Origin: Bacteroidetes bacterium SB0662_bin_6
GTDB lineage: Bacteria > Bacteroidota > Rhodothermia > Rhodothermales > VXPQ01
DNA length: 35,749 bases
Reading direction: 5' to 3'
Assembly (NCBI GenBank): GCA_009839485.1
Contig: VXPQ01000064.1
Location: 1-35,749 of the forward strand
Shown: positions 1 to 8,388 of the stretch, in pieces
How the letters are laid out: each line of letters begins with the position of its first letter
How positions within the stretch are numbered: position 1 is the stretch's first letter
Notes under the pieces: model-generated
What the model was told of the DNA's origin: nothing
Databases searched by the model: none
What the model saw: only the letters and a program-made list of their open reading frames with translations
Made by a program: the position numbers and the translations under genes

Positions 1-319
1 GACCGTTCGAGGGCCGCGCGCGGCTGGGGCCGTTCGTGCGCGGGTTGATGCGCAGTCCGGCGATCCGCAGTTCCGGCGCCGAGACTTCGGCGATCGACGG
101 CAGGCTGGGCCGCATCGTGAGCAGCATCACCGACTCGTCGGGACTCAGGCTGACCCCCGGGGTCGCCGGGGCATCGACGAGCGCGGCGAGTTCGGCGGCC
201 GGGGTCCGGTATCCGTCCGCACCTTCCTGCGCGGCGACATCCGTGGTGGCCGCGGCGAGGAGGAACACGAAGGAGAGGGAGAATCGAAGGATTCGGGGGC
301 TGCTGTAATCGTGTGGCAT
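1..319 (-). CDS. S9-family (prolyl oligopeptidase-like) peptidase, N-terminal fragment
   Basis: Only the first ~106 codons are in the window; the gene runs off the left edge, so no stop codon and no catalytic domain are visible. The ATG at 319-317 is followed by a short charged start (MPHDYSSPRILRF), a hydrophobic stretch (SLSFVFLLAAAT) and an AAQ-like cleavage region, which together look like a signal peptide and suggest export to the periplasm. The mature part carries ALVDAPATPGVSLSPDE, then RPSLPSIAE and GLRINPRTNGPSR. This is the characteristic N-terminus of large (~800 aa) secreted S9 peptidases of Bacteroidota and relatives, whose Ser-Asp-His triad would lie near the missing C-terminus. 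The substrate cannot be judged. No Shine-Dalgarno is obvious. The family call rests on remembered sequence similarity of the N-terminus only. Confidence 0.72.
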   Translation of the reverse strand, partial: MPHDYSSPRILRFSLSFVFLLAAATTDVAAQEGADGYRTPAAELAALVDAPATPGVSLSPDESVMLLTMRPSLPSIAEVSAPELRIAGLRINPRTNGPSRARPSNG

Positions 320-569
320 TTTACGGGCTCCAGTTGATGACCGACGTTGTGGCAACCGGGATCGGGGCAACCGTGGCATAGTCCGAACCGCGGAGCGCAT
401 CATAAGCTACCCACCGACCGGGACTTCTGCTGCAGAAGTACACGTTCCTTCGATATAGGATACTCTGATTAAGTCCGGTTCCACATCACCCCATGTCTTG
501 ATTCGAGATACCCCGTCGTCTACATTGGCCCAATCTCGTTTCGGAAGGCGGGAATAGCAAGGAAGCCCC

Positions 570-1505
570 ATGGCAAATCGCATCATAACCCTCATCGCCA
601 GCGCCACGGAAATCGTGTGCGCCCTGGGCTTCGAGGATCAGCTCGTGGGCCGGTCCCACGAATGCGATTATCCGCGCTCCACCGCCTCGCTCCCGGTCTG
701 TTCGAGCTCGAAAATCGAGGTAAAAGCCAACAGCAAGTCCATCGACGATCAGGTACGGGCGATCGTGGCCGACGGCCTGTCCGTGTACCGTGTGGACGCC
801 GAACTCCTCGACCGCCTCGCACCGACCGTCATCATTACGCAGACCCAGTGCGAAGTCTGCGCCGTGAGCCTGAAGGATGTGGAAAAGGCGGTGTGCGAAC
901 TCGTGGGCTCGCAGCCCCGGATCGTATCCCTCGAACCCATGTCCCTGAGCGATGTGTGGAAGGACATACGGATCGTCGCGTCGGACCTCGGCGATCCGGC
1001 GCGGGGAGACGATCTCGTGGCGCGCCTCACGGACCGGCTTGAAGCGCTTCGCGCGGAAACGGCCTCGGCCGAAAGCCGCCCTTCCATCGCATGCATCGAA
1101 TGGATCGACCCCCTGATGAGCGCGGGCAACTGGGTGCCGGAACTGGTCGAATGCGCGGGCGGCGAAAACCTCTTTGGCGAGCCCGGCAAACATTCCGGAT
1201 ATTTCAATATCGAACAACTTGCCGAAGCCGATCCGGACGTGATCGCCATCATGCCGTGCGGCTTCGGTATCGAGCGGTCCTTCCGGGAAATGGCGCCGCT
1301 GGCGGCGCACCCGGTATGGCGGGAACTGTCCGCTGTCAAACAGGGGCGCGTGGTCATGACGGACGGGAATCACTTCTTCAATCGCCCCGGACCCCGCATG
1401 GTGGAATCGGCCGAGATTCTGGCGGAGTTCCTGCATCCGGGGCGTTTCGACTTCGGACACCGCGGAAGCGGGTGGAGATACTGGAATGGCCAGGAACACC
1501 ACTGA
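570..1505 (+). CDS. BtuF-like cobalamin-binding protein (periplasmic-binding-protein fold)
   Basis: 311 aa, class III periplasmic-binding-protein fold as in BtuF and iron-siderophore binding proteins. The N-terminus goes straight into IITLIASATEIVCALGFED followed by VGRSHECDYP, and then TQTQCEVCAVS. These are hallmarks of the subfamily annotated as cobalamin-binding protein. The C-terminal half contains a GGENLFGEPGKHSGY segment and the NHFFNRPGPRM ligand-pocket region. There is no signal peptide, unlike E. coli BtuF, so either the protein is cytosolic or it uses an unrecognised export route. That is common in this subfamily and its meaning is unclear. No BtuC/BtuD permease or ATPase gene is adjacent. 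The window does contain a cobalamin-dependent metH (11124-14816), a plausible consumer of B12. The stop overlaps the next ORF by 20 bp. An iron-chelate or other corrinoid ligand is the alternative. Confidence 0.8.
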   Translation: MANRIITLIASATEIVCALGFEDQLVGRSHECDYPRSTASLPVCSSSKIEVKANSKSIDDQVRAIVADGLSVYRVDAELLDRLAPTVIITQTQCEVCAVSLKDVEKAVCELVGSQPRIVSLEPMSLSDVWKDIRIVASDLGDPARGDDLVARLTDRLEALRAETASAESRPSIACIEWIDPLMSAGNWVPELVECAGGENLFGEPGKHSGYFNIEQLAEADPDVIAIMPCGFGIERSFREMAPLAAHPVWRELSAVKQGRVVMTDGNHFFNRPGPRMVESAEILAEFLHPGRFDFGHRGSGWRYWNGQEHH

Positions 1506-1689
1506 CGAAGAAGCGCAGGTGGGGCTTTGCCTTCATTGCCGGCACGCCCGCATCGTCATTTCCCGGGCGGAAAGCCGGTTCTACCTGTGCAAACGCTCCC
1601 GGACCGATCCGACGTACCCGAAATATCCGCGCCTTCCGGTGTTGCGGTGTGGCGGGTATGAGCGGGAAGGGGATTCGGCGGGGTCTTGA
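1486..1689 (+). CDS. Small Cys-rich (possible zinc-ribbon) protein, uncharacterised
   Basis: 67 aa, starting inside the 3' end of the BtuF-like gene (20-bp overlap, different frame), so probably translationally coupled to it. It has a CxxC pair near the N-terminus (CLHC, residues 15-18), a third Cys (FYLCKRS) and a fourth near the C-terminus (VLRCGGYE). The spacing is consistent with one bound metal ion. The order CLHCRHAR, SRFYLCKRS, YPKYPRLPV, RCGGY resembles a small family of hypothetical proteins found in many phyla, so I regard it as a real gene despite its size. No function is known to me. A metal-binding or protein-interaction role is inference from the cysteines only. Confidence 0.62.
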   Translation: MARNTTDEEAQVGLCLHCRHARIVISRAESRFYLCKRSRTDPTYPKYPRLPVLRCGGYEREGDSAGS

Positions 1690-1808
1690 AGGCGTATTCT
1701 CCGAAGGTATCCGCCACGCAAGATGCTTGACACCAGAGGAAATTGACCGCCGCGCGTAAGGATAGCCCTCCCTGGACAACGCCTCCTATACCCTCATCAG
1801 AGACTACC

Positions 1809-2258
1809 CTACTCCCCTTCTTTACACCAACTGCAACCTGTCAGGTGCGCACCCATCGCGCACAAAAGCAGCGGCAGCGCAGCGTCGATGATGATCCATG
1901 TGAGGGAAACGGCCTGCGGGCCTATGGCCGTGAATTCGGGACTGTGGAGGTTGAACCAGTTCCAGAAGAACATAATCCCGATGAAGAAGGCGCCGAAATA
2001 CAGCACGTTCGCGCAAAGGTATTCGCGGGTAACCGGCCCGCTTCCCCCTTCGCTGCACACGCGTTTCATGCGGAGGTGGCCAAACAACATGGTCAGCAGG
2101 AGGGCCACTGCCATGCATGGATTCAGGATATTCCAGAACGGGCTGTACGGATCCGCTTCGGTGGAAGCGTAATACAGCGGCTCCACGACGGTATGCACGC
2201 CAACCGCGATGCCCACCAGAAGGAGATATACGCCCACGATGCGTTTGAGGGTGCTCAT
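1809..2258 (-). CDS. Small four-helix integral membrane protein, unknown function
   Basis: 149 aa with four strongly hydrophobic segments: about residues 5-22 (VGVYLLLVGIAVGV), 45-62 (ILNPCMAVALLLTMLF), 85-102 (VLYFGAFFIGIMFFW) and 117-137 (AVSLTWIIIDAALPLLLCAM). A short basic loop (GHLRMKRVCSEGG) lies between helices 2 and 3. It ends in a Cys-containing tail (TGCSWCKEGE). I do not recognise a named family. It lies downstream of the outer-membrane protein gene on the same strand, 85 bp apart, and may be cotranscribed with it. Location in the inner membrane is inferred from hydrophobicity. Confidence 0.6.
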   Translation of the reverse strand: MSTLKRIVGVYLLLVGIAVGVHTVVEPLYYASTEADPYSPFWNILNPCMAVALLLTMLFGHLRMKRVCSEGGSGPVTREYLCANVLYFGAFFIGIMFFWNWFNLHSPEFTAIGPQAVSLTWIIIDAALPLLLCAMGAHLTGCSWCKEGE

Positions 2259-2343
2259 GATTCCATCCGTTTATAATGATTCCGGGGTATAGAGGAATAT
2301 AGGGGAATTATAAACAATGCTTGACAAAACAGGATTCCCAAAA

Positions 2344-3219
2344 TCAAAGTAGGTATTTCATCGTGAGCGTCAGGCCAACCGCTGACAAGTCGTTCGTGGT
2401 GGTCCGGTAACGCACGTCGAACCCTCGCCCGACGTTCGATTCGTGGCTGCGTAGCTGTGTAAAGGATGCGCCATCTTCGAACTTCGATAACTTCGACCAA
2501 CGCACCTTCAGTCCTATCGACACCTGTTCGTTTAGCGCATGATCGTAACCAGCAATAAGCTGATAGCCGACCAACGTGTCTTGAAGTCTGTGGTTGGAGA
2601 TTGATGTCGTGCCCGCAATACGTGCCTTCATAATTGGGTCGTCGAACGTGGCAATTTGTGCGGGATCGTCGTTTCGTTTCCAGCGTGAGTGCCGGTCCAG
2701 CCCGACAGCCACGATACCGACTCCGCCTCCGGCGTAAAACGAACCTCTGTGAAAAAACGCATTAGCGCCAAGTCGAAACGTCTGTACGTCGCCAATGCCG
2801 CCCTCAGCCACTTCCAATTCGTTGTTTTCCTTTTCCCGTGTGGTAACGTCTCCGATCACCATAGGCACGGACCCGCCGTAGTTCACCGTGCGGAAGGAAG
2901 TCTCGCCTTCGATGCGAACATGCCTAAAGGTATGCCCTACTGTCAGGCCACCCATGGCACCGCTGGCACCGTCAATATCGTTGTACCATGCGCCGGGCGG
3001 TGGGGCATTGACACATTGGCCCTCACCCACTTCAACCTGTTCAGGGTTGTTTATGAGGTCGCATTGCGTGCTCCAATCGTTATCGGATTCGTCTATGCGC
3101 ATTCCCGGTGCTATGGCCGGGCCTATTTCCATACCGAAATACCACCCTTCCTGCGCGATAAGCGTGGTGGGCGACACCAGACAAACAAGTGCTGCAATTA
3201 CAATGTGGCGTACGTTCAT
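2344..3219 (-). CDS. Outer-membrane beta-barrel-like protein
   Basis: 291 aa. The N-terminus MNVRHIVIAALVCLVSPTTL followed by IAQEGWYFG is a clear signal peptide with likely cleavage near residue 22. The mature chain alternates short polar and aromatic strands with Gly-rich turns (GGLTVGHTFRHVRIEGE, GSFYAGGGVGIVAVGL, LVGYQLIAGYDHAL, SIGLKVRWSKL) and ends in LTLTMKYLL, with a hydrophobic C-terminal strand typical of small OmpA/opacity-type barrels. These features support an 8- to 10-strand outer-membrane barrel. A Cys pair (QCDLINNPEQVEVGEGQC) could form a disulfide in an extracellular loop. Base composition is lower in GC than its neighbours, suggesting a different history or fast evolution. 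Function is unknown; a porin or adhesin-like role is inference. Confidence 0.65.
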   Translation of the reverse strand: MNVRHIVIAALVCLVSPTTLIAQEGWYFGMEIGPAIAPGMRIDESDNDWSTQCDLINNPEQVEVGEGQCVNAPPPGAWYNDIDGASGAMGGLTVGHTFRHVRIEGETSFRTVNYGGSVPMVIGDVTTREKENNELEVAEGGIGDVQTFRLGANAFFHRGSFYAGGGVGIVAVGLDRHSRWKRNDDPAQIATFDDPIMKARIAGTTSISNHRLQDTLVGYQLIAGYDHALNEQVSIGLKVRWSKLSKFEDGASFTQLRSHESNVGRGFDVRYRTTTNDLSAVGLTLTMKYLL

Positions 3220-3531
3220 TATCAGCGGGGTTTTGTTGGAAAAGGGCTGCCAAGATACAGGGCAAGTGGCTACGGTTCAACAACCTGGTTGCATGTTGAT
3301 GGCGCGTTCGGGCTATGGGCGAGACGCTCTACGTTGAGGCGATCCGGCCGACGCATCCCGGCAATCCGAAATCGGGCGATTCCTATCTGCCGCACCAGCG
3401 TGACAAAACGGCATAGCCTTGGCGATTTGAAAAGCCGACCGTTTTTCACCTCAGTTATTTAATGACAAATCCTTGTCGTTTCACTGCCAACTTGCTGTCG
3501 TTTTACCCCGGAACCGCAACGCGGAACCGTA
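3220..3531. other. 312-bp intergenic stretch between the outer-membrane protein gene and hflX
   Basis: No reading frame here looks coding. It must contain the leftward promoter of the outer-membrane protein gene and the 3' untranslated end of hflX. A hairpin with 7-bp outer arms at 3405-3445 is listed separately. I see no tRNA or recognisable RNA motif. Confidence 0.5.
3405..3445 (-). terminator. Possible terminator hairpin after hflX
   Basis: AAAACGG at 3405-3411 pairs with CCGTTTT at 3439-3445, with an inner TTGGC/GCCGA helix that has one mismatch. A 7-nt bulge sits on one side. Read leftward it ends in CCGTTTT, about 90 bp past the hflX stop. The bulge and short T tract make it weak. Confidence 0.3.
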
Positions 3532-4872
3532 TCACTCCTGGGCGCAGATCCGCAACCCGTCGAACCGTTTCAGGACCGGACGAATATCCCGCTCGAACTG
3601 CCGGGGACACCGGAAACGCAGCCGGGCGACAGGGATCGGATCCCCGGACGCTTCCTCTTCTGCGGGCTCCCCGTTTCGGGCGTACAGATACTCTTCGGCC
3701 ACCACCTCCGCTTCCCGGTGAATACGCGCGATCATTTGCCACTCGGCAAGGGGAACGTACGCGGTCCGCTCCACGAAATCGCGCTCGATCACGGCCAGCA
3801 GGCGCTCCTTCAGATCACCGAGGCCGATCCCGCGCAGCGCCGACACGAAAGCCGCCTCGGGAAAACGGGACCGGAGCGCGCCGAGGAGCTCCGGCTCTTC
3901 CAGCCGGTCCACCTTGTTGAATACGGGCAGGAGCGGCTTGTCCGCCACGCCCAGTTCGCCCAGCGTGGCGCGCACCACGTCGATATGATCCTCGTACCGG
4001 GGATGCGTCATGTCGATCACATGCAGCAGCACGTCGCTCTCGCGAACCTCGTCGAGGGTGCTCTTGAAACTCTCGATCAGGTTGTGGGGCAGTTTGCGGA
4101 TGAATCCGACCGTGTCGGAAAGCAGCACCTGCCCGTTGGCGCCCAGTTGAACATTTCGCGTGGTGGCGTCGAGCGTGGCGAAGAGACGGTCCTCGGCGAA
4201 CACCTCGGCGTCGGCCAGCACATTCATCAGCGTGGACTTGCCTGCATTCGTGTACCCGACCAGCGCCACGCGGGTAAACCCTTTGCGTCCCTTGCGCTGG
4301 ATGGTGCGCTGCCGGTCGATCTTCTCCAGCCGCTCCTTGAGAACGGCCATACGGTTCCCGATGAGCCGGCGGTCGGTTTCGATCTGCGTTTCCCCCGGCC
4401 CTTTCGTGCCGATGCCGCCCTTCTGGCGGGAAAGGTGGGTCCAGTGCCGTGTAAGGCGCGTTCTGAGATAATCGAGCTGCGCCAGTTCGACCTGCGTCTG
4501 CGCGGCCGCCGAGCGGGCCCTCGTAGCGAAAATATCCAGAATCAGCGCCGAGCGGTCGACCAGCTTGCAGTCGAGCGCCTTTTCCAGGTTGCGAACCTGC
4601 ACCGGGGACAAATCGTCGTCGAAAATGACGAGATCGCTGCCCCGGGCCCCGATCAGACTCTTCAATTCAGTGACCTTGCCCTTCCCGATGTACGTCGTCG
4701 GATTCACCCTGGAGAGGGACTGCGTCATCCGATCGGTAACCACGGCGCCGGCTGTGGAAGCCAGTTCGGCCAGTTCGTCGAGCGAGTCGTTGACGTCCCA
4801 TCGAGAGGAGTCGGGCGTCACAACGCCCACAAGCACCGCCGTTTCGGTTTCGGGAAGTTTGTGTTCGTGCAA
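3532..4872 (-). CDS. hflX: Ribosome-associated GTPase HflX
   Basis: 446 aa. The N-terminal HflX domain (about 1-185) has the AVLVGVVTP strand, YIGKGKVTEL and the glycine-rich helix region GGIGTKGPGETQIETDRR (152-169). A coiled linker leads to the TRAFAC GTPase domain. G1 is GYTNAGKST (206-214), G3 DTVGF (253-257), G4 NKVD (319-322) and G5 SAL (344-346), all intact. A C-terminal extension of about 80 residues follows, including RLRFRCPRQFERDIRP. Known HflX proteins bind the 50S subunit, split stalled 70S ribosomes under stress and hydrolyse GTP. The length fits the family (about 370-450). The ATG at 4872 gives a normal N-terminus. It is divergent from the DUF3500 gene across 268 bp. Confidence 0.95.
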   Translation of the reverse strand: MHEHKLPETETAVLVGVVTPDSSRWDVNDSLDELAELASTAGAVVTDRMTQSLSRVNPTTYIGKGKVTELKSLIGARGSDLVIFDDDLSPVQVRNLEKALDCKLVDRSALILDIFATRARSAAAQTQVELAQLDYLRTRLTRHWTHLSRQKGGIGTKGPGETQIETDRRLIGNRMAVLKERLEKIDRQRTIQRKGRKGFTRVALVGYTNAGKSTLMNVLADAEVFAEDRLFATLDATTRNVQLGANGQVLLSDTVGFIRKLPHNLIESFKSTLDEVRESDVLLHVIDMTHPRYEDHIDVVRATLGELGVADKPLLPVFNKVDRLEEPELLGALRSRFPEAAFVSALRGIGLGDLKERLLAVIERDFVERTAYVPLAEWQMIARIHREAEVVAEEYLYARNGEPAEEEASGDPIPVARLRFRCPRQFERDIRPVLKRFDGLRICAQE

Positions 4873-5140
4873 AGAGAAGGGAGGGCTTGGAATGTTTCAG
4901 CGAGTGGGCGCATTCCCCGAATACACGCAAAAAACGGAACTTTAACGATATACGCAGGACAGAGGTGCGGGTTGCGGGCTTCTCCGAATCGCTTCGGCGG
5001 GCGGGGGCATGCTGCGGCCCGAAGCTACACCGCAGGAACAGGCGGATAGATGGGACCTTCAAAAACACACCCCGGGCGGAATGAAACGCCTCTTGCCGGG
5101 GTATAACGATTGACATCATCTCAAAAGACCACCTCCTTTC

Positions 5141-6226
5141 ATGCTCCGTAACCCGTCACGCATGCTCGTCCTTGCATTTCTTGTACTGGCCGTCTCGGTC
5201 GCGGCGTACAGTGAAACGGCAGGGAACTCCGGAAACCATCCCGATCCGAACAAAGAGGCGCCGCAGCCCCCAGGCGCCGTTTCGAACCACGCCAAGACGG
5301 CGGAAGTGGTTGCTGCGGTCGAAGCGCTGTACGCTACGCTCGACGAGGACCTGCTGGAGCAAGTGAAGTACGATCTGGACGACGAAAAACGCCGGAACTG
5401 GTCGAATCTGCCCGCGAACATTACCGACTTCGAGCGAAACGGCATCCGCATGGGCGACCTGAACGAAGAGCAACGGGCCTCGGTGTTTGCCGTGCTGGAG
5501 ACGTCCCTGAGCACGGAAGGCTTCGAAAAAGTGCGCCGGATCGTGCGGGCGGACGAAATCCTGGCGCAATCGTCCCCCCGTGCAGCCCGGTTCGGCTGGA
5601 CGGAAGACAATTACTGGTTCGCCGTGTTCGGCGCACCCTCCGTCACGGAAGCGTGGTCATGGCAATTCGGAGGGCATCACCTTGCCGTGAACGTGACGAT
5701 CGACGAAGGGCGGATGTTCTTGAGCCCCACGTTTCTTGGCGTGGAGCCGGCCACGTTCGAGGACGGCGGCGAAACCTTCGCGCCCCTGCAAGCGGAACTC
5801 GAGGGAGGACTGGCCTTGGTGCAGGCGCTGGACGAGACACAGCAAGCCGCCGCCATAGTAACCGATCGCCCGAGAGAGGTGTATGCCGGGGCGGGTCGGG
5901 ACGGGGTTGTCCCGCCCACGGAAGGCGCCCTTGCGGGAGAGTGGTCGTCAGTGCAGCAGGATATGCTCGTAGAACTGATCGACCTGTGGGTCGGCATGCT
6001 GCCTGAAACCGAAGCCGAAGCGCGCCATGCGGAGATCGCTCCCGACCTGCACGAAACCCGGTTCGCCTGGCATGGCCCGGTCGACGGCAGCGGCAGCGTG
6101 TATTACCGCATTCAGGGACCGCGTCTCCTGATCGAATTCTCCACGCAGGGCAATATCGGAGACGACGCCGGACATAATCATTCCGTGTACCGGGACCCGA
6201 CCAGGGAATACGGGGGCACGCTATGA
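5141..6226 (+). CDS. Secreted DUF3500 protein
   Basis: 361 aa. MLRNPSRMLVLAFLVLAVSV followed by AAYSETAG is a signal peptide, so the mature protein is periplasmic or extracellular. DUF3500 hallmarks are present: a WSNLP region after a DDEKRRNW segment, FGGHHLAVNVTI in the middle (about 186-197), a GLALVQALDETQQ helix, and HNHSVYRDPTREYG at the C-terminus. The conserved HH and HxHS histidines suggest a metal or catalytic site, but no activity is established to my knowledge. The 3' end overlaps the convergent BatA-like gene by 6 bp, so the two transcripts must collide or share a boundary. The 12 nt just before the ATG include CACCTCCTTTC, which is not a ribosome-binding site but its complement (see findings). 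Confidence 0.82.
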   Translation: MLRNPSRMLVLAFLVLAVSVAAYSETAGNSGNHPDPNKEAPQPPGAVSNHAKTAEVVAAVEALYATLDEDLLEQVKYDLDDEKRRNWSNLPANITDFERNGIRMGDLNEEQRASVFAVLETSLSTEGFEKVRRIVRADEILAQSSPRAARFGWTEDNYWFAVFGAPSVTEAWSWQFGGHHLAVNVTIDEGRMFLSPTFLGVEPATFEDGGETFAPLQAELEGGLALVQALDETQQAAAIVTDRPREVYAGAGRDGVVPPTEGALAGEWSSVQQDMLVELIDLWVGMLPETEAEARHAEIAPDLHETRFAWHGPVDGSGSVYYRIQGPRLLIEFSTQGNIGDDAGHNHSVYRDPTREYGGTL

Positions 6227-8380
6227 CCCGGATCCGGCGAACACGGAGGTTCCTTCTTTCGCCGCAGGGCGCCATCCCTTCGCGACCGCCATCTCCGCCG
6301 CCAGGAACAGCAGCGCCAAGAGCAGAAACGCCTTCCACAGTTCCCGGCCCGTACGCTGCTCCGCCACCGCCTGGACCACATCCCCGGCAGAGCGCCCTCC
6401 GGCAGCTACGACTTCGACCGGCGCGGCGACAACCTCGGTCAGGCGCCGCCGCGCCTCCCTGGGTTCCAGCACGAGCATATCCGACTCCCGCGCGTCCACA
6501 TTGACCGCGATGCGCCGCACGATTTCGTCGCCGGCGTATACGTCGTAGACGCCGGTACGCTCGACAGCCTCTTCGTCAAGCGTCAGCAACGCAGCGTCGA
6601 ACAGGTCGCGCTGCTCAGGCACATATTCCGTGCCGTCGGGCCCCGTCAAACGCAACAACGCCTCTCCGGGGGAACGGGCAATGCGGAGTTCGGCAGGGCG
6701 GGCCGCCGGAAACTGCTCGCCGGAAATGGATTCGTAGGCCGACAGATAGTACAGGGAGCGGTACATGAGCGGGATGAACAGGCCGCGGACGGGCAGTTCG
6801 CTCCAGCGTGCGTCGGGCGCAACGGCAAGCAGCAGGACCACGCCCCGTTCATGGCGGATTTCCTGCAGAAACGGATCGCCGTTGGACAGGCGAATGATGG
6901 ACTGCTCCCCCGTGCCTTCCGGCTCGTAACGCGCGGCGAACCATATCTCCGGACGCTCCACATCCGGGGCATCGCCTTCCGGTTCGGTCTGAAAAACGCC
7001 CTCGAAAAGCGGGTGCTCCAGTTCGACGCGGTCGAACGAGGCAATGCGGGTTTGCGACCCGAGCGATCCGTTGAAACCGGATATTCGCCCTCCCCCGACC
7101 GCCTGCAGCAAAGCATTGTACTCCTGCCCCTCTTCCTGCCCCGCAGAGGATGGGGTGAGCAGCAATCCGCCCCCGCCCGCGACGTACCGCGCGAGCACTT
7201 CCGTTTCTCCGCTGGACAGCGTCTGCGCACCCGCAACCACCACCGCATCGTACGCTTCCGGCCCCGTCGCCGCCAGACTCGTTTCCGGAATAACGGTCAC
7301 GTCGAAGGCAATCCGCCCCCTTGCCAGTTCCGGCGACAGGGCCAGTTCCAGAAAACCGGTGTTCTCGCCTTCCCCCCGCACGATCAGAATGCGCCGCCGC
7401 TCGGGCACATGCAGCGTGAAATAGCGCTGGTCATCGAAGGGATACACATCCTCTTCGATCTGCACTGCGCCGGAGAGCCACCCGCTGCCGGGGGGCGTAA
7501 TCGTGAAGGACACCTCCGTGGGCTCGCGCGGCAGAATATCCGCCGTGGCCTGGGCCAGGCGGCGGCCTTCCAGAAAAACGCTGGCCACATACCCCTCGAC
7601 GGGTTCGTCCGCATAATTCACCAGCGTGGCCGATAAACGCACCGGCTGACCGGCTTCGACAATGCGGCTGTCGATGCGCACATCGACCACGGCCACGTTG
7701 GCCTGCGCGCTGCCTCCGACCGGCAGCAAATACGCCCGGATCTCCTCCCCTTGCGCCGCCCGCACGGTGTCCGCCAGCGCCAGGGCCTGTATATCGCTCA
7801 CGATGTACACTTCCCGGTTCGGATAAGCGGCTTCCTCCAGCGCCTCCGCAGCGGAAGCGACGGCCTCGGTCAGCGACACTCCGGCGGCAGAGGCCCGGAT
7901 ATCCTCGACCACATCGATGGCGAAAGCGGGCGAAAGCGGCCCCCGGGGCACATCGCCTCCGGCCGTGGTCCGCAGAAAAATCTCGTCGCGTTCCTCGAAC
8001 TCCCGGATCAGGCCGGTGGCAATGTCCTTGGTCTGGCGAAGGTATTCCCCCTCCGCATCCCGCAGCGTCATGGAGAGCGAATTGTCGAGGACCAGCGCCG
8101 CGGAAGACCGGGCCGCACCGCCGACCGCACCGGCCACCTGGCCCGTAAGGGAGGGACGGGCAAAGGCGGCCACCAGACAGACGATGGCGAGGAGGCGGAG
8201 CGCAAGCAGCAGCCACTGCCGCAGCCGGACCCGCTGCATCGTGGTTTTCTGCAATTCCCGGACGAACGTGAGCGAACTGAAATCCACCTTCCGCGGACGG
8301 CGAAAATGGAACAGATGCACGATCACCGGGATCGCCGCTGCGCCCAGCGCAAAAAGCATGAACGGATTGAGAAACTCCAT
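6221..8380 (-). CDS. BatA-type membrane protein with von Willebrand A domain
   Basis: 719 aa. The start MEFLNPFMLFALGAAAIPVI followed by VHLFHFRRPRKVDFSS is the BatA N-terminal domain, with hydrophobic segments at about 5-24 and 55-75 joined by the basic RPRKVDFSSLTFVRELQ cytoplasmic part. A vWA domain follows with a complete MIDAS DNSLS (D99, S101, S103). The middle is a beta-rich periplasmic region, then a glutamine-amidotransferase-like segment (YDAVVVAGAQTLSS, VAGGGGLLLTP). A last helix (WKAFLLLALLFLAAEMAVAKG) lies near the C-terminus. Bat proteins in Bacteroidota usually occur with a MoxR ATPase and DUF58 partner and are linked to envelope stress tolerance. None of these partners is adjacent here. 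The gene starts 8 bp after the hipA stop, so transcription from the hip promoter is likely. Confidence 0.85.
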   Translation of the reverse strand: MEFLNPFMLFALGAAAIPVIVHLFHFRRPRKVDFSSLTFVRELQKTTMQRVRLRQWLLLALRLLAIVCLVAAFARPSLTGQVAGAVGGAARSSAALVLDNSLSMTLRDAEGEYLRQTKDIATGLIREFEERDEIFLRTTAGGDVPRGPLSPAFAIDVVEDIRASAAGVSLTEAVASAAEALEEAAYPNREVYIVSDIQALALADTVRAAQGEEIRAYLLPVGGSAQANVAVVDVRIDSRIVEAGQPVRLSATLVNYADEPVEGYVASVFLEGRRLAQATADILPREPTEVSFTITPPGSGWLSGAVQIEEDVYPFDDQRYFTLHVPERRRILIVRGEGENTGFLELALSPELARGRIAFDVTVIPETSLAATGPEAYDAVVVAGAQTLSSGETEVLARYVAGGGGLLLTPSSAGQEEGQEYNALLQAVGGGRISGFNGSLGSQTRIASFDRVELEHPLFEGVFQTEPEGDAPDVERPEIWFAARYEPEGTGEQSIIRLSNGDPFLQEIRHERGVVLLLAVAPDARWSELPVRGLFIPLMYRSLYYLSAYESISGEQFPAARPAELRIARSPGEALLRLTGPDGTEYVPEQRDLFDAALLTLDEEAVERTGVYDVYAGDEIVRRIAVNVDARESDMLVLEPREARRRLTEVVAAPVEVVAAGGRSAGDVVQAVAEQRTGRELWKAFLLLALLFLAAEMAVAKGWRPAAKEGTSVFAGSGS

Positions 8381-8388
8381 GAGCCCGA

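Noticed and set aside
486-1502. 338-codon frame opposite the BtuF-like gene
   Set aside because: Composition (Ala/Arg/His-rich, no motifs) is that of an antisense shadow in high-GC DNA; the plus-strand protein has clear family motifs.
2271-2313. TTATAAT ... ATTATAA inverted repeat between the outer-membrane protein gene and the small membrane protein gene
   Set aside because: Arms of 7 bp, all A/T, 29 bp apart; could equally be two -10-like boxes. Too weak to call an operator or terminator.
3718-5049. 443-codon plus-strand frame across hflX
   Set aside because: Antisense to an intact GTPase; Arg/Gln/His-rich with no motifs.
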